The notes: a model not told the origin generated them from the letters alone. Shown: positions 7,702 to 15,570, counted from the first letter of the stretch. The stretch is 20,888 nt of DNA from an uncultured Bacteroidales bacterium (GCA_902461985.1 CABQAB010000007.1:1-20888); one strand, 5' to 3'. Numbers and translations: made by a program.

Positions 7702-8483
7702 TGAGGACATTCAAAAGGTCATACTGGTCGGTGCCTTATCTGATCTTTATGCTGATGTTCGTGGTGATGCCTCTGGTCATGATAGCCATTTACGCATTCA
7801 CAGATGCATCGGGCGCATTTACGCTGGCAAATTTCAAGCGTTTCTTTACCACACCGGAAGATTTGCATACTTTTGCATATTCCATTGAAATAGCGATGAT
7901 TACCACTGTGCTGTGTCTGCTTTTGGGCTATCCTGCAGCATGGATTCTGAGCAATTCCAAGTTGAACCGCTCCAAGGTTACGGTAATGCTTTTCATACTT
8001 CCGATGTGGATAAATATGTTGATCCGTACCCTTGCTACGGTGGCATTGTTCGATTTCCTGCGTCTTCCTTTAGGCGAGGGGGCGCTGGTTTTCGGTATGG
8101 TCTACAACTTCCTGCCTTTCATGATTTATCCTATTTACAATACTCTCGACAAGATGGATAAATCCTATATGGAGGCAGCTCAGGACCTGGGTGCCAGTCC
8201 GGCGAAAGTATTTACGAAAGTCACCGTACCGCTGTCCGTCCACGGCGTGCTCAGCGGGGTTATGATGGTGTTCATGCCCACCATTTCCACCTTTGCCATT
8301 TCGGAACTGCTGACACTGAACAAGGTGAAGCTTCTGGGAACCACAATACAGGAGAATATAAACAACGGAATGTGGAACTATGGCTCCACCATAGCTCTGA
8401 TTATGCTGCTTATAATCGGCTTGACCACTCTCTTCACAGACAGTGAGGACAAGCGTGAAAATGAAGCTGGAGGACTTCTGTGA
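7698..8483 (+). CDS. potB: Spermidine/putrescine ABC transporter permease PotB
   Basis: A 261-residue inner-membrane permease with about six hydrophobic segments. The cytoplasmic EAA loop, which docks on PotA, is present as [15 protein letters not shown] (Glu159, Gly165). The first segment, following the start, reads [22 protein letters not shown] at 7698 overlaps the potA stop (ATGA), which points to translational coupling; a second ATG at 7701 is the only close alternative. Distal hydrophobic segments and the order A-B-C-D match the polyamine/spermidine branch of the family. Confidence 0.93.
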   Translation: MMRTFKRSYWSVPYLIFMLMFVVMPLVMIAIYAFTDASGAFTLANFKRFFTTPEDLHTFAYSIEIAMITTVLCLLLGYPAAWILSNSKLNRSKVTVMLFILPMWINMLIRTLATVALFDFLRLPLGEGALVFGMVYNFLPFMIYPIYNTLDKMDKSYMEAAQDLGASPAKVFTKVTVPLSVHGVLSGVMMVFMPTISTFAISELLTLNKVKLLGTTIQENINNGMWNYGSTIALIMLLIIGLTTLFTDSEDKRENEAGGLL

Positions 8484-9271
8484 TGAAAAAGTTTTTTGCA
8501 CAATCCTATATCTGGCTGCTGCTCGTCATTCTGTATGCGCCTATCATCATAATTGCCGTCTATTCGTTTACGGAAGCCAAGGTGCTCGGGAACTGGACCG
8601 GTTTTTCCTTCAACCTCTACCGTAACGTATTCAGCGGAGGTCTGAACAGTTCGCTCATACGGGCCATCTACAACACCTTGTCCATCGGAGTCATTTCGGC
8701 AACGCTGTCTACGCTTCTCGGTACGGTCTCGGCGATAGGAATCCACAATCTTCGCGGACGCAAGCGCAAGGTGATGAATTTCCTGAATGATATCCCTATG
8801 CTGAATCCGGACATTATAACCGGTATTTCGCTTTTCGTGCTGTTCATCGCACTGGGTGTCACCCAGGGCTATACGACAGTGCTTCTCGCACATGTTTCCT
8901 TCTGCACGCCTTATGTGATTCTGAGCATAATGCCTAAACTCAGGCAGCTGCCGGCCAACACATACGAGGCCGCCCTTGATCTCGGCGCGTCCCCGTCACA
9001 GGCAATGCGCAAAGTGATTGTTCCTCAGATACGTCCGGGTATCATTTCCGGATTCATTCTGGCTTTCACCCTGTCGATTGACGATTTCGCGGTCACACTG
9101 TTTACCAAAGGAAACGGCGGACTGGAAACGCTCTCGACCTACATTTATGCCGATGCCCGCAAGGGTGGTCTCACTCCTGAGATACGTCCGATTATGACTT
9201 TGATTTTCATGACGGTACTGGTGCTGTTGCTTATAATTAATTTCCGATCCATAAAATCAACAAAGAAATGA
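8483..9271 (+). CDS. potC: Spermidine/putrescine ABC transporter permease PotC
   Basis: The second permease of the importer, 262 residues from the ATG at 8483. That ATG shares one base with the potB stop (TGATG); a GTG at 8480 is a possible start one codon earlier. About six membrane segments are visible. The EAA loop reads YEAALDLGASPSQAMRK (Glu162, Gly168). It pairs with PotB to form the translocation channel for polyamines moving from periplasm to cytoplasm. Its stop overlaps the potD ATG by 4 bp. Confidence 0.93.
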   Translation: MKKFFAQSYIWLLLVILYAPIIIIAVYSFTEAKVLGNWTGFSFNLYRNVFSGGLNSSLIRAIYNTLSIGVISATLSTLLGTVSAIGIHNLRGRKRKVMNFLNDIPMLNPDIITGISLFVLFIALGVTQGYTTVLLAHVSFCTPYVILSIMPKLRQLPANTYEAALDLGASPSQAMRKVIVPQIRPGIISGFILAFTLSIDDFAVTLFTKGNGGLETLSTYIYADARKGGLTPEIRPIMTLIFMTVLVLLLIINFRSIKSTKK

Positions 9272-10566
9272 AAAAACTTCTTTCCCTCGTAGCGGGATTC
9301 TTTTTCGCGGCGGCTGCCGTATGTTCGGCCGCTGACAGAGAACACACTCTGAAAATCTACAACTGGGCTGACTACATCGATGAAGACCTCCTTGAGGAGT
9401 TCAAGGGCTGGTACAAGGAACAGACCGGTGAAGAAGTCGAGATTATCTACCAGCTTTTCGACGTGAATGAAATCATGCTGTCCAAGATTGAACTCGGACA
9501 CGAAGATTTCGATGTCGTGTGCCCGTCGGAATATATTATCGAGAGGATGCTCCGCCAGGACCTGCTGCTTCCTATTGACAGGGATTTCGGAGATACGCCT
9601 GACTACACTGCCAATGTCGCCCCTTATATAATTGACAAGTTCTCTGAAATCGAGGGCTCAGGCAAGAATGCGAATGACTATTCCGTGGGCTATATGTGGG
9701 GTACTGCCGGTCTCCTCTACAACCCGAAATATGTCACCCGTGAAGAGGCCTGCAGCTGGGAGACTCTCAAAGATCCCAAGTTCAAGGGCAAAATCTTCAT
9801 CAAGGATGCATTCCGTGATGTATATACTTCGCTTATCATCGCTCTCCATAAAGACGAAATCGATGCGGGTGAGCTGGATATAAAGAAAATTACCTTCAAT
9901 TCTTCCGATGAATATATAGCTGAGGTTGAATCTTTCCTTAATGAGGTGAAGGACAACGTACTCGGTTGGGAGGCCGATTTCGGCAAGGAAGAGATGACCA
10001 AGGAGAAGGCGTGGATCAACCTTTCATGGAGCGGGGATGCTCAGTGGGCCAAGGACGAGGCCGCTCTGGTCGGTGTGGATCTCGACTATGCAGTGCCCCG
10101 TGAGGGAAGTATAGTCTGGTTCGACGGCTGGGTGATACCTAAATATGCCAGGAACGTGAAGGCTGCCCGCTATTTCATCAACTTCCTCTGTATGCCTGAA
10201 AATGCCATCCGCAATATGGACGCAATAGGTTATGTGAGTGCAGTAGGCGGTCCTGAAATTCTCGAAGCCATGTCCGATGGCGAGTCTTTCGAACCTCTCG
10301 ATGCTTCATATTTCTTCGGTGATGACGCGGTAGCGGTCAGTCTGAATCCGATTATGTATCCGGATGCGTCAGTCATTGCACGCTGCGGCATGATGCACGA
10401 CAGCGGCGACCGCACCGAGGAACTTCTGAAGATGTGGTCACGCGTCAAAGGCGACAACGCCGGCTACCTCACCTACATCTGCATCGGTGTCGCGCTGGTC
10501 GCACTCATCGTCCTCCTGATTCTGAACTCGCGCAAGAAATCCGGAAAGAAGCACGCCCGCAGATAA
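9268..10566 (+). CDS. potD: Polyamine-binding protein PotD with C-terminal membrane anchor
   Basis: A 432-residue substrate-binding protein that hands polyamines to PotBC. The signal peptide is residues 1 to about 21. The mature protein begins near the NWADYI segment typical of PotD/PotF proteins. REGSIVWFDGW, with Trp284 and Asp286, corresponds to the Trp-x-Asp polyamine-contacting motif of E. coli PotD. Unusually, the chain ends with a hydrophobic helix (about residues 402-421, ICIGVALVALIVLLIL) followed by a basic tail (SRKKSGKKHARR). This predicts tethering to the inner membrane with the tail in the cytoplasm. The preceding AAVC does not look like a lipobox, so the helix may replace a lipid anchor. 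Confidence 0.92.
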   Translation: MKKLLSLVAGFFFAAAAVCSAADREHTLKIYNWADYIDEDLLEEFKGWYKEQTGEEVEIIYQLFDVNEIMLSKIELGHEDFDVVCPSEYIIERMLRQDLLLPIDRDFGDTPDYTANVAPYIIDKFSEIEGSGKNANDYSVGYMWGTAGLLYNPKYVTREEACSWETLKDPKFKGKIFIKDAFRDVYTSLIIALHKDEIDAGELDIKKITFNSSDEYIAEVESFLNEVKDNVLGWEADFGKEEMTKEKAWINLSWSGDAQWAKDEAALVGVDLDYAVPREGSIVWFDGWVIPKYARNVKAARYFINFLCMPENAIRNMDAIGYVSAVGGPEILEAMSDGESFEPLDASYFFGDDAVAVSLNPIMYPDASVIARCGMMHDSGDRTEELLKMWSRVKGDNAGYLTYICIGVALVALIVLLILNSRKKSGKKHARR

Positions 10567-10602
10567 CCGTAGCGTTTGCGAGTTAGTTCGTTTTACTTCT
10601 TT

Positions 10603-10644
10603 GCCGGACGGAAAACCTTTTCCGTCCGCATTTTCCCTATAGGG
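10603..10644. repeat. Palindromic intergenic element, copy 1
   Basis: A 42-bp element whose core is a perfect hairpin: CGGACGGAAAA (10605-10615), two bases, then TTTTCCGTCCG (10618-10628). It is followed by CCCTATAGGG. It differs from copy 2 (11356-11397) at only about two positions and has the same orientation. A degraded continuation resembling copy 2's next module may run to about 10673. It starts 37 bp after potD and might also serve as its terminator. Confidence 0.85.
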
Positions 10645-10720
10645 CTGTCCGTCGGGGCTGGGGGTAAGCAGGGAAACCATCGTGGCGATGTGCAGCGGAC
10701 CGCCTGGGAAAAGAAAACCG

Positions 10721-10727
10721 AAGGAGG
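10721..10727 (+). promoter_or_regulatory. Strong Shine-Dalgarno before the YgbA-type gene
   Basis: AAGGAGG is followed 9 nt later by ATG (10737). This canonical spacing is atypical for Bacteroidota mRNAs and contrasts with most neighbouring genes. Confidence 0.65.
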
Positions 10728-10736
10728 AGTAATTAT

Positions 10737-11039
10737 ATGATGGAAAGCCGTATCGAGGAAGAGAAGAAGGTAGTAGAACAGATGATTCATTTATACTGCC
10801 AAAAGAAAGAAGGTAATGCGCGTCTATGTCAGGTTTGCCGCGAGTTGTTGACATATGCAAAGGAAAGACTTGACCATTGTAAATTCGGAAGCAACAAGCC
10901 TACTTGTAAAAAGTGCCCTGTACATTGTTATCGCCCTGATATGAGAATGCGGATAAAATCTGTTATGCGATGGTCTGGTCCGAGAATGCTTTTTTATCAT
11001 CCTGTCTCAGCCGTCAAACATCTGTTGAGAGAATTGTAA
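10737..11039 (+). CDS. Nitrous-oxide-stimulated promoter family protein (YgbA-type)
   Basis: A 100-residue cysteine-rich protein. The family pattern is clear: MIHLYCQKK, LCQVCREL, YAKERLDHCKFG, PTCKKCPVHCYRP, and VMRWSGPRMLFYHP. Seven cysteines (21, 31, 34, 48, 57, 60, 64) could bind a metal or iron-sulfur cluster. In enterobacteria the homologue ygbA is induced through NsrR and supports growth under nitric oxide; the biochemical role is unsettled. No NsrR-like or other palindromic operator is evident in the short upstream region. It lies between two palindromic repeats, has a strong Shine-Dalgarno and looks richer in A+T than its neighbours, suggesting acquisition. A second ATG at 10740 is possible. 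Confidence 0.88.
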   Translation: MMESRIEEEKKVVEQMIHLYCQKKEGNARLCQVCRELLTYAKERLDHCKFGSNKPTCKKCPVHCYRPDMRMRIKSVMRWSGPRMLFYHPVSAVKHLLREL

Positions 11040-11054
11040 TCACAATCACTCGGG

Positions 11055-11282
11055 TGGACTATAAACGGAAAAAAGTTTGACAGCAGTCGTGGTGGAACAC
11101 CAATAGCGTTCCGTTTGAACGAACTGATAGAGGGCTGGATTATCGCAATGCAACAGATGTGTATCGGGGACAAATGGGAGATTTACATCCCTGCCGAAAT
11201 GGGATATGGCAAGTTCTCGCAACCCGGCATACCCGGTGGCTCAACACTCATCTTCGAGATAGAACTTTTCGGAATTGACTAA
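11055..11282 (+). pseudogene. FKBP-type peptidyl-prolyl isomerase remnant (N-terminus missing)
   Basis: In frame from 11055 to the TAA at 11280-11282, the DNA reads as about 75 residues of an FKBP domain: NGKKFDSSRGG, FRLNELIEGWIIAMQQM, GDKWEIYIPAEMGYG, and GGSTLIFEIELFGID. These match the FKBP core from the (D/N)GxxFDSS strand through the active-site VIxGW and YIPxxxxYG segments to the C-terminus. The first strand of the domain and any signal or dimerisation part are absent. The frame has no start codon at the right place and is closed upstream by the TAA that ends the YgbA-type gene. I therefore call it a truncated gene. Confidence 0.82.
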
Positions 11283-11283
11283 T

Positions 11284-11318
11284 CAAGGGCGTCAGCCCTT
11301 GAGTCCGCATCGGCGGAC
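11284..11318. repeat. Two consecutive perfect hairpins
   Basis: CAAGGGC-GTCA-GCCCTTG (11284-11301) is followed directly by GTCCGC-ATCG-GCGGAC (11303-11318). Each is a perfect stem with a 4-nt loop. They begin 2 bp after the FKBP remnant and form the left part of a hairpin run ending at 11433. Confidence 0.8.
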
Positions 11319-11355
11319 GCGCCGAAGCGACGAAATGAAATGTAGGAGCGTAGAC

Positions 11356-11433
11356 GCCGGACGGAAAAACTTTTCCGTCCGCATTCTCCCTATAGGGAGA
11401 TGTCGGCAGAGCCGACAGAGGGTTAGCACCCTC
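11356..11433. repeat. Palindromic intergenic element, copy 2, with trailing hairpins
   Basis: The first 42 bp (11356-11397) repeat the element at 10603-10644. The core hairpin is CGGACGGAAAA (11358-11368) against TTTTCCGTCCG (11371-11381), then the palindrome TCCCTATAGGGA (11387-11398). Two more perfect hairpins follow: TGTCGGC/GCCGACA (11401-11417) and GAGGGT-TAGC-ACCCTC (11418-11433). Confidence 0.85.
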
Positions 11434-11464
11434 AGTCCCTTCGCCAGCACAAAAAAAAGTCGCC

Positions 11465-11521
11465 AAAATAAAAGAAAAAGAGTTGCTAACTCTATGATTT
11501 ACATATCGTTAACAACTCTTT
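11465..11521 (-). terminator. Rho-independent terminator of tRNA-Leu
   Basis: Read leftward, AAAGAGTTGTTAAC (11521-11508) pairs with a complementary arm at 11490-11477 with one mismatch. A T-rich tract (TTTTTCTTTTATTTT) overlaps and follows the end of that arm. It starts 5 bp past the tRNA 3' end. Confidence 0.75.
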
Positions 11522-11525
11522 CGAG

Positions 11526-11607
11526 TGCGGGCGAAGGGACTCGAACCCATACGCCTCACGGCACCAGATCCTAAGTCTGGCTTGGCTACCAATTACAACA
11601 CGCCCGC
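11526..11607 (-). tRNA. tRNA-Leu (anticodon UAG)
   Basis: On the minus strand the acceptor arm GCGGGCG (5' end at 11607) pairs with CGCCCGC (11533-11527) and is followed by discriminator A at 11526. The anticodon stem CCAGA/TCTGG encloses CTTAGGA, giving anticodon UAG (11573-11571), which reads CUA and related leucine codons. A long variable arm (GTGCC-GTGA-GGCGT) is as expected for a class II tRNA-Leu, and the T arm has GGGTTCGAGTCCC. CCA is not encoded. Confidence 0.95.
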
Positions 11608-11622
11608 CGATGTTCAGGACTG

Positions 11623-11652
11623 CGAAGTTAGCAATAATTTTTTATTCCGCAA
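11623..11652 (-). promoter_or_regulatory. Promoter of tRNA-Leu
   Basis: On the minus strand TTG (11652-11650), a 19-bp spacer and TAACTTCG (11630-11623) fit the phylum's promoter with one mismatch in the -7 box. The start site would be about 10 nt before the mature tRNA. Confidence 0.6.
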
Positions 11653-11670
11653 CCTCCGGTTTTTCAAAAC

Positions 11671-11700
11671 GACTCAAAATGACTCCCAATGACTCAAAGC
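11671..11700. repeat. Three tandem decamers over the asmA stop codon
   Basis: GACTCAAAAT, GACTCCCAAT and GACTCAAAGC are adjacent. The third contains the leftward stop codon of the AsmA-like gene (TGA, 11696-11694). Each unit also carries a TGA in the same minus-strand register or near it. Confidence 0.75.
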
Positions 11701-14700
11701 GGCATCTCAACTTCTGCCAAAGTCTCCATTATAATCTCACTGACCGATTTTGAAGGCTGGTCTTCAGCAATTCCGGCGGCATCCATATCCCCGTCAGCAC
11801 CTTCTTCAGCACGATTAGTCTGTGCACTCCTCTCCTCTATCCCTTTCATCTCCTTCTCGCCCAGTTCTTTCGTCTCCATGTCCACGGCAGCGACATAGCC
11901 GATTTCCTCCTTTTTCCTCTCGATGGCCTCGCCTCCGCTGACAGCTGTTCCCGCAAGGCTGCGCTCGAAAATGTTGCGTATGCTGTTGGACAGATTCAGT
12001 TTTTCCTGATTGATTGTAGCGGTGAATGCGGGCACACTGCGGGCATTCCTGTATTTCGCTTTTCCTATCTTGAATTTCAGGTGGTCGAAATCCTGACCGT
12101 ACAGGTCCACTCCGAATTTGAAAATCAGCGGAGACTTGATGACAGAAATACTGTATCTGAATGACATGTCCATATTTTGTATTCCGCTCATGGCAAGTCT
12201 GTAACGGTCTATATCCAAAATGAAAGGAAATACCTCAAGCTGGCTGTCCGCAATCTGTCCCTCGACTGTCATCTTGTCGATTTTCATGTCCTTCCTGTTT
12301 TTGAAGCGCAGCAGTCTGGTGATTTTCTGCAGATCCTCGTCCTGGGCCAAAGTCAGGTTCTTTCCGCCTATGCGCATGATGCCCTTGACCGAAGGCATGA
12401 CAATGCTCATGGTAGTGTCAATGGATGCGGTGCCGGCGATTTCGCAGTCCAGAAGCCCGTCGAACGAACTCAGCATGGGAACCACCTCCTTGATTTGAGG
12501 AATCATGTCGAAAACCTCGCCCGCAGTTACGTCCACAAGGCTGAAGTTGAATCCAGCTCCAATGTTCTTCTTGTCCGGAGTAGTATAATACCCTTCGAAA
12601 AACATGTTGCCCATGTTTGCGGAAGCCATGGTGTTGTAAATCTGCAGGCATCTGTTCTTCATTTTGAGATTGCAGCTGAGCCAGTCTATGGTCATGCTGG
12701 AGTATTCTATGTCGTAGCTTTCAACGGCGATGTCCGCCTCGACATTGGACGGAATGACTATCAGGGGGTCCGATGCTTCTGCCGCCGCTGACTGGCCCGC
12801 CTCCATTAGCGCGGCCTCGAACTCGTCGTCCCCCAGCCCCTCATGGGCAGCCTTATCCTCCGCCAGTTTCTGTCCGGCCGCCCAGGCCGCGAGCAATTCG
12901 TTGCAGTCCAGTTTCTCGGCAACCAATTTCGCATCTATCTTTATGCGTCCTCTTCCGAGCAAGGCCCTTCTCAATCCGCTGATATGTCCTGTGAAATCAA
13001 GAGCGGAACCGCCCGAATTCAATTTGAAACTGTTCAGGTCTATTCTGTCGTTATTGAAAGAAGCATCAATCCCGTTCACGGTATTTTCCAAAGGCAGGAG
13101 CGGAGTGACGAGCCTTACACGTTCCGCGCCTATCCTGCCGTTTACGCCCCACTCGGTAAAATACTTTCTCAAACTGCCGTCCAACCTGAAGTCAAGGTCT
13201 TTTTTTGCAAAATCCCTCTCACCCGGCAGGGCGTTTGCCGCCCTTCTGCTCCTCGCGTTTCTGAAAGCCACTTTCATCAGAGAGTCCCGCGGAATGTCCG
13301 GATAAACCAGTGCAAGGGAATCCAGCATCCTGTTGCGCCGGAGCTGCCTTTCCTTTGTTGTCATCCTTGCGCTGAGGTCTATGCCAAGATTTCGTGCGAA
13401 CACGCGTCCGTCTCTGCTTTTGAGACGGACTGAACGGTTCTTGCTCATAAGTGAAAGTACCGGAATCTGTGAATCTCCGTTCAGATGCGTGATTCTGAAA
13501 CTGTTTCTGCTCCGGCTCAGTCCTATGGATGTTGAGTCGCAGTCCCTCAGAGAAAGCCTTTTTGCCGAGAGCGTGCCTTTCATAGGATAGAAAGCCACGT
13601 CTCCGGCATTGTTGAGTATACCGGCATCGTTTTTCATCGCAAGCCTGAGTTCATTGCCACGCAGCGTCATGGCCGGGCCGTATTGAAGCAGCACTGTGTC
13701 AATGCCGGCACCGATGTCCAGAAGCCGTGATTTGTGCTTCTGCCCTGCATCCAGGGTGTCCCTGCGTGTTTCTAAATTCAGATTTATACCTTTCGTATAC
13801 AGTTCGATGCTGTCCGACGGCATCCTTGCTACGAGAGAATCCGATTTGAAGAAACACTGCAGTTCAGTGTCCGGCAGTTTGTAGAGGTCTAATTGCGAGA
13901 GTCTTGCCCTGCCCTTTATTCCGCCCGAGAGATTGCCTTTTAACTCTATTCCGAGACTGTCGGGAAGGATTTTTCCTATGTTTCCGAGCTGTGCCTCAAG
14001 ATGCAGGTCAGGTTTGAGAAGCATATCGTTTCCCGTTACGTCCTCCACTTTCAGGCTCCCGCCGAACTCCGCCAGTTCCGCAAGGGAGAAAAGCATCTGT
14101 CTCAAATCCACGTTGATTCTCTCCATGGCGTCGGTGGAAATGTCTCCGGCAAGGGCAATCTGCCCGTCAATTCCTGTCCCGTCGACTGAAATCCGTGATT
14201 GCGGAATCTCGAAAACGCCCATTACGTCAGGCAGTTTCCCGCTTTCGTAGACATAGCTGCCGTCCACTCTCATGTATGCATTGAAAACCGCATCCGTCTT
14301 TACCTGCAGCAGGTCTCTTGAAACCAGCTGAGCACCGTAGTTCTTTATTAGTCTTGAAAATTCCAGATTCTCGATGTCCAGGCCTATGTTCATTCTTAGG
14401 CTGTCAGCCATCGGAGTCGCCGTTCCTGAGAGTCTGAACGGAATCCATGCTATGTTGCCCTCAATCCCCTTGATGTCGAAAGATGTCAGACTGTCCCTGA
14501 CAATGCCTGCCTCTCCTTCCATTCTGACGGGTATTGCAAGCCTGCCGAATCCGTCCGTACCAGCAAAGGCTTTGGCAGCAAGTTCGATCTGCAGCGTGTT
14601 TCCGTTTCTGCCTGTGATTCTGAGCAGGTCAATCCCGGAAATCAGGGTGTCCGCACCTACCCTTCCGGATGCGAAGAGACTGTCTACTTTCAGTTCAATC

Positions 14701-15395
14701 TTCTTCTCCATAGCGGATTCCCTGTCCAGCCTGCCCGCAAAAGACGCCCGCTTCAGTCTTATGAATGCTCCCGTCCTGTCCGGAGAACTGGTATATACTA
14801 TGGTGGGGGACTGGTCAAGGACAATGCGTCCAAGTTCTATCCGCGGCAGGGAAGTCCCGTTTTCATCTGAATCCGCCCCAAAGTCCTCTTCTGCTGCGGT
14901 GTCCTTCGTGTCTTCTTCATCCGATGAAGGGAAAATGTCCCAGTTGGAGCGTCCGTCAGCGTATGTGTTCGCGAAAATTCTCGGTCCGCAAAGGTTCAGT
15001 TCCGTTATTTTCAGCTTCCATGCAGCCAAGGCGAAAGGATTGATTTTCACCGAGAAATTATCGAAGACAGCCAAAGTGTCTTTATCCCCGCGTCCCATTT
15101 TCTGGAGCACTATGTCAGGGTCGATGCAGCCGTCGAATCTGTCGTGACCATAGGTGACCGCACAGTTGTCCATATTCAGGCGCACGTTCGGAAAACTCGA
15201 GAACATAGAGATTCCTATGCTCTCGAAAGACAGGTCCGCATCTATATATTCATTGGCGTATCTGTCCACTATACGGGTCAGCACCGCCGGGGACAGGGTG
15301 ATCTGAACAATCGCGAGCAGGGCAATCCAGACGCCGGCTGTCCATGCCAGCACCTTCCCGGCAGTCTTCAACTTTCCTCTTCCGTTCTTTTTCAT
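11694..15395 (-). CDS. Large AsmA-like inner-membrane protein
   Basis: A 1,233-residue AsmA-family protein. A short basic N-terminus (MKKNGRGKLKTAGK) leads into one transmembrane helix at about residues 14-33. The segment LSPAVLTRIVDRYANEY...LSFESIGISMFSSFPNVRL is the characteristic AsmA start. The rest is a long, beta-rich periplasmic chain, with an acidic low-complexity insertion at about 153-180 and a charged Glu/Lys tail of about 80 residues. Family members form elongated beta-taco bridges implicated in lipid transport from inner to outer membrane. The start at 15395 is chosen over an upstream ATG at 15440, because that ATG falls inside the -7 box TATCTTTG and could not be translated from this promoter. 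Transcribed leftward, divergent from the ATPase gene. Confidence 0.88.
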   Translation of the reverse strand: MKKNGRGKLKTAGKVLAWTAGVWIALLAIVQITLSPAVLTRIVDRYANEYIDADLSFESIGISMFSSFPNVRLNMDNCAVTYGHDRFDGCIDPDIVLQKMGRGDKDTLAVFDNFSVKINPFALAAWKLKITELNLCGPRIFANTYADGRSNWDIFPSSDEEDTKDTAAEEDFGADSDENGTSLPRIELGRIVLDQSPTIVYTSSPDRTGAFIRLKRASFAGRLDRESAMEKKIELKVDSLFASGRVGADTLISGIDLLRITGRNGNTLQIELAAKAFAGTDGFGRLAIPVRMEGEAGIVRDSLTSFDIKGIEGNIAWIPFRLSGTATPMADSLRMNIGLDIENLEFSRLIKNYGAQLVSRDLLQVKTDAVFNAYMRVDGSYVYESGKLPDVMGVFEIPQSRISVDGTGIDGQIALAGDISTDAMERINVDLRQMLFSLAELAEFGGSLKVEDVTGNDMLLKPDLHLEAQLGNIGKILPDSLGIELKGNLSGGIKGRARLSQLDLYKLPDTELQCFFKSDSLVARMPSDSIELYTKGINLNLETRRDTLDAGQKHKSRLLDIGAGIDTVLLQYGPAMTLRGNELRLAMKNDAGILNNAGDVAFYPMKGTLSAKRLSLRDCDSTSIGLSRSRNSFRITHLNGDSQIPVLSLMSKNRSVRLKSRDGRVFARNLGIDLSARMTTKERQLRRNRMLDSLALVYPDIPRDSLMKVAFRNARSRRAANALPGERDFAKKDLDFRLDGSLRKYFTEWGVNGRIGAERVRLVTPLLPLENTVNGIDASFNNDRIDLNSFKLNSGGSALDFTGHISGLRRALLGRGRIKIDAKLVAEKLDCNELLAAWAAGQKLAEDKAAHEGLGDDEFEAALMEAGQSAAAEASDPLIVIPSNVEADIAVESYDIEYSSMTIDWLSCNLKMKNRCLQIYNTMASANMGNMFFEGYYTTPDKKNIGAGFNFSLVDVTAGEVFDMIPQIKEVVPMLSSFDGLLDCEIAGTASIDTTMSIVMPSVKGIMRIGGKNLTLAQDEDLQKITRLLRFKNRKDMKIDKMTVEGQIADSQLEVFPFILDIDRYRLAMSGIQNMDMSFRYSISVIKSPLIFKFGVDLYGQDFDHLKFKIGKAKYRNARSVPAFTATINQEKLNLSNSIRNIFERSLAGTAVSGGEAIERKKEEIGYVAAVDMETKELGEKEMKGIEERSAQTNRAEEGADGDMDAAGIAEDQPSKSVSEIIMETLAEVEMPL

Positions 15396-15437
15396 GAATC
15401 CGTTATATTGTTTTGTCTGTAACCTCACGCAAAATGA

Positions 15438-15445
15438 CAAAGATA
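15438..15445 (-). promoter_or_regulatory. -7 box of the AsmA-like gene
   Basis: TATCTTTG on the minus strand, about 43 bp before the ATG at 15395, gives a leader of roughly 36 nt. No TTG lies at the usual upstream distance. Confidence 0.55.
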
Positions 15446-15478
15446 GTGAAAATGCTTCATAACATATTTGTTTTTTAT

Positions 15479-15570
15479 TATCTTTGCGTTGCTTTGCATC
15501 CGCGAGGATAGGATGCGCCTCGGTAAAAATAAACTTCGTTTAGTTTTGCGCTCGGCTTTCACTATCTTTG
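15479..15570 (+). promoter_or_regulatory. Promoter region of the ATPase gene with two -7 boxes
   Basis: Two perfect TATCTTTG boxes point rightward, at 15479-15486 and 15563-15570. The second, 69 bp before the ATG at 15640, is the likelier. Between them lies a small hairpin (GCATCC 15496-15501 and GGATGC 15511-15516). Neither box has a well-spaced TTG. Confidence 0.5.

Noticed and set aside
10603..11433. CRISPR array or insertion sequence
   Set aside because: There are only two copies of the palindromic unit, 753 bp apart, without regular spacers. No transposase or target-site duplication could be identified.
11275..11574. Rightward 99-residue frame from the FKBP remnant into the tRNA
   Set aside because: It crosses the hairpin run, the terminator and the antisense of tRNA-Leu, so it cannot be a real gene.
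12730..13305. Ser/Pro-rich rightward frames inside the AsmA-like gene
   Set aside because: Several such frames appear across 11689-15422, all antisense to one continuous 1,233-residue frame. Their serine-rich composition is the usual shadow.
11694..15440. AsmA-like start at the ATG at 15440
   Set aside because: That ATG lies inside the -7 box at 15445-15438, upstream of the expected transcript start, and the added 15 residues lack family character.
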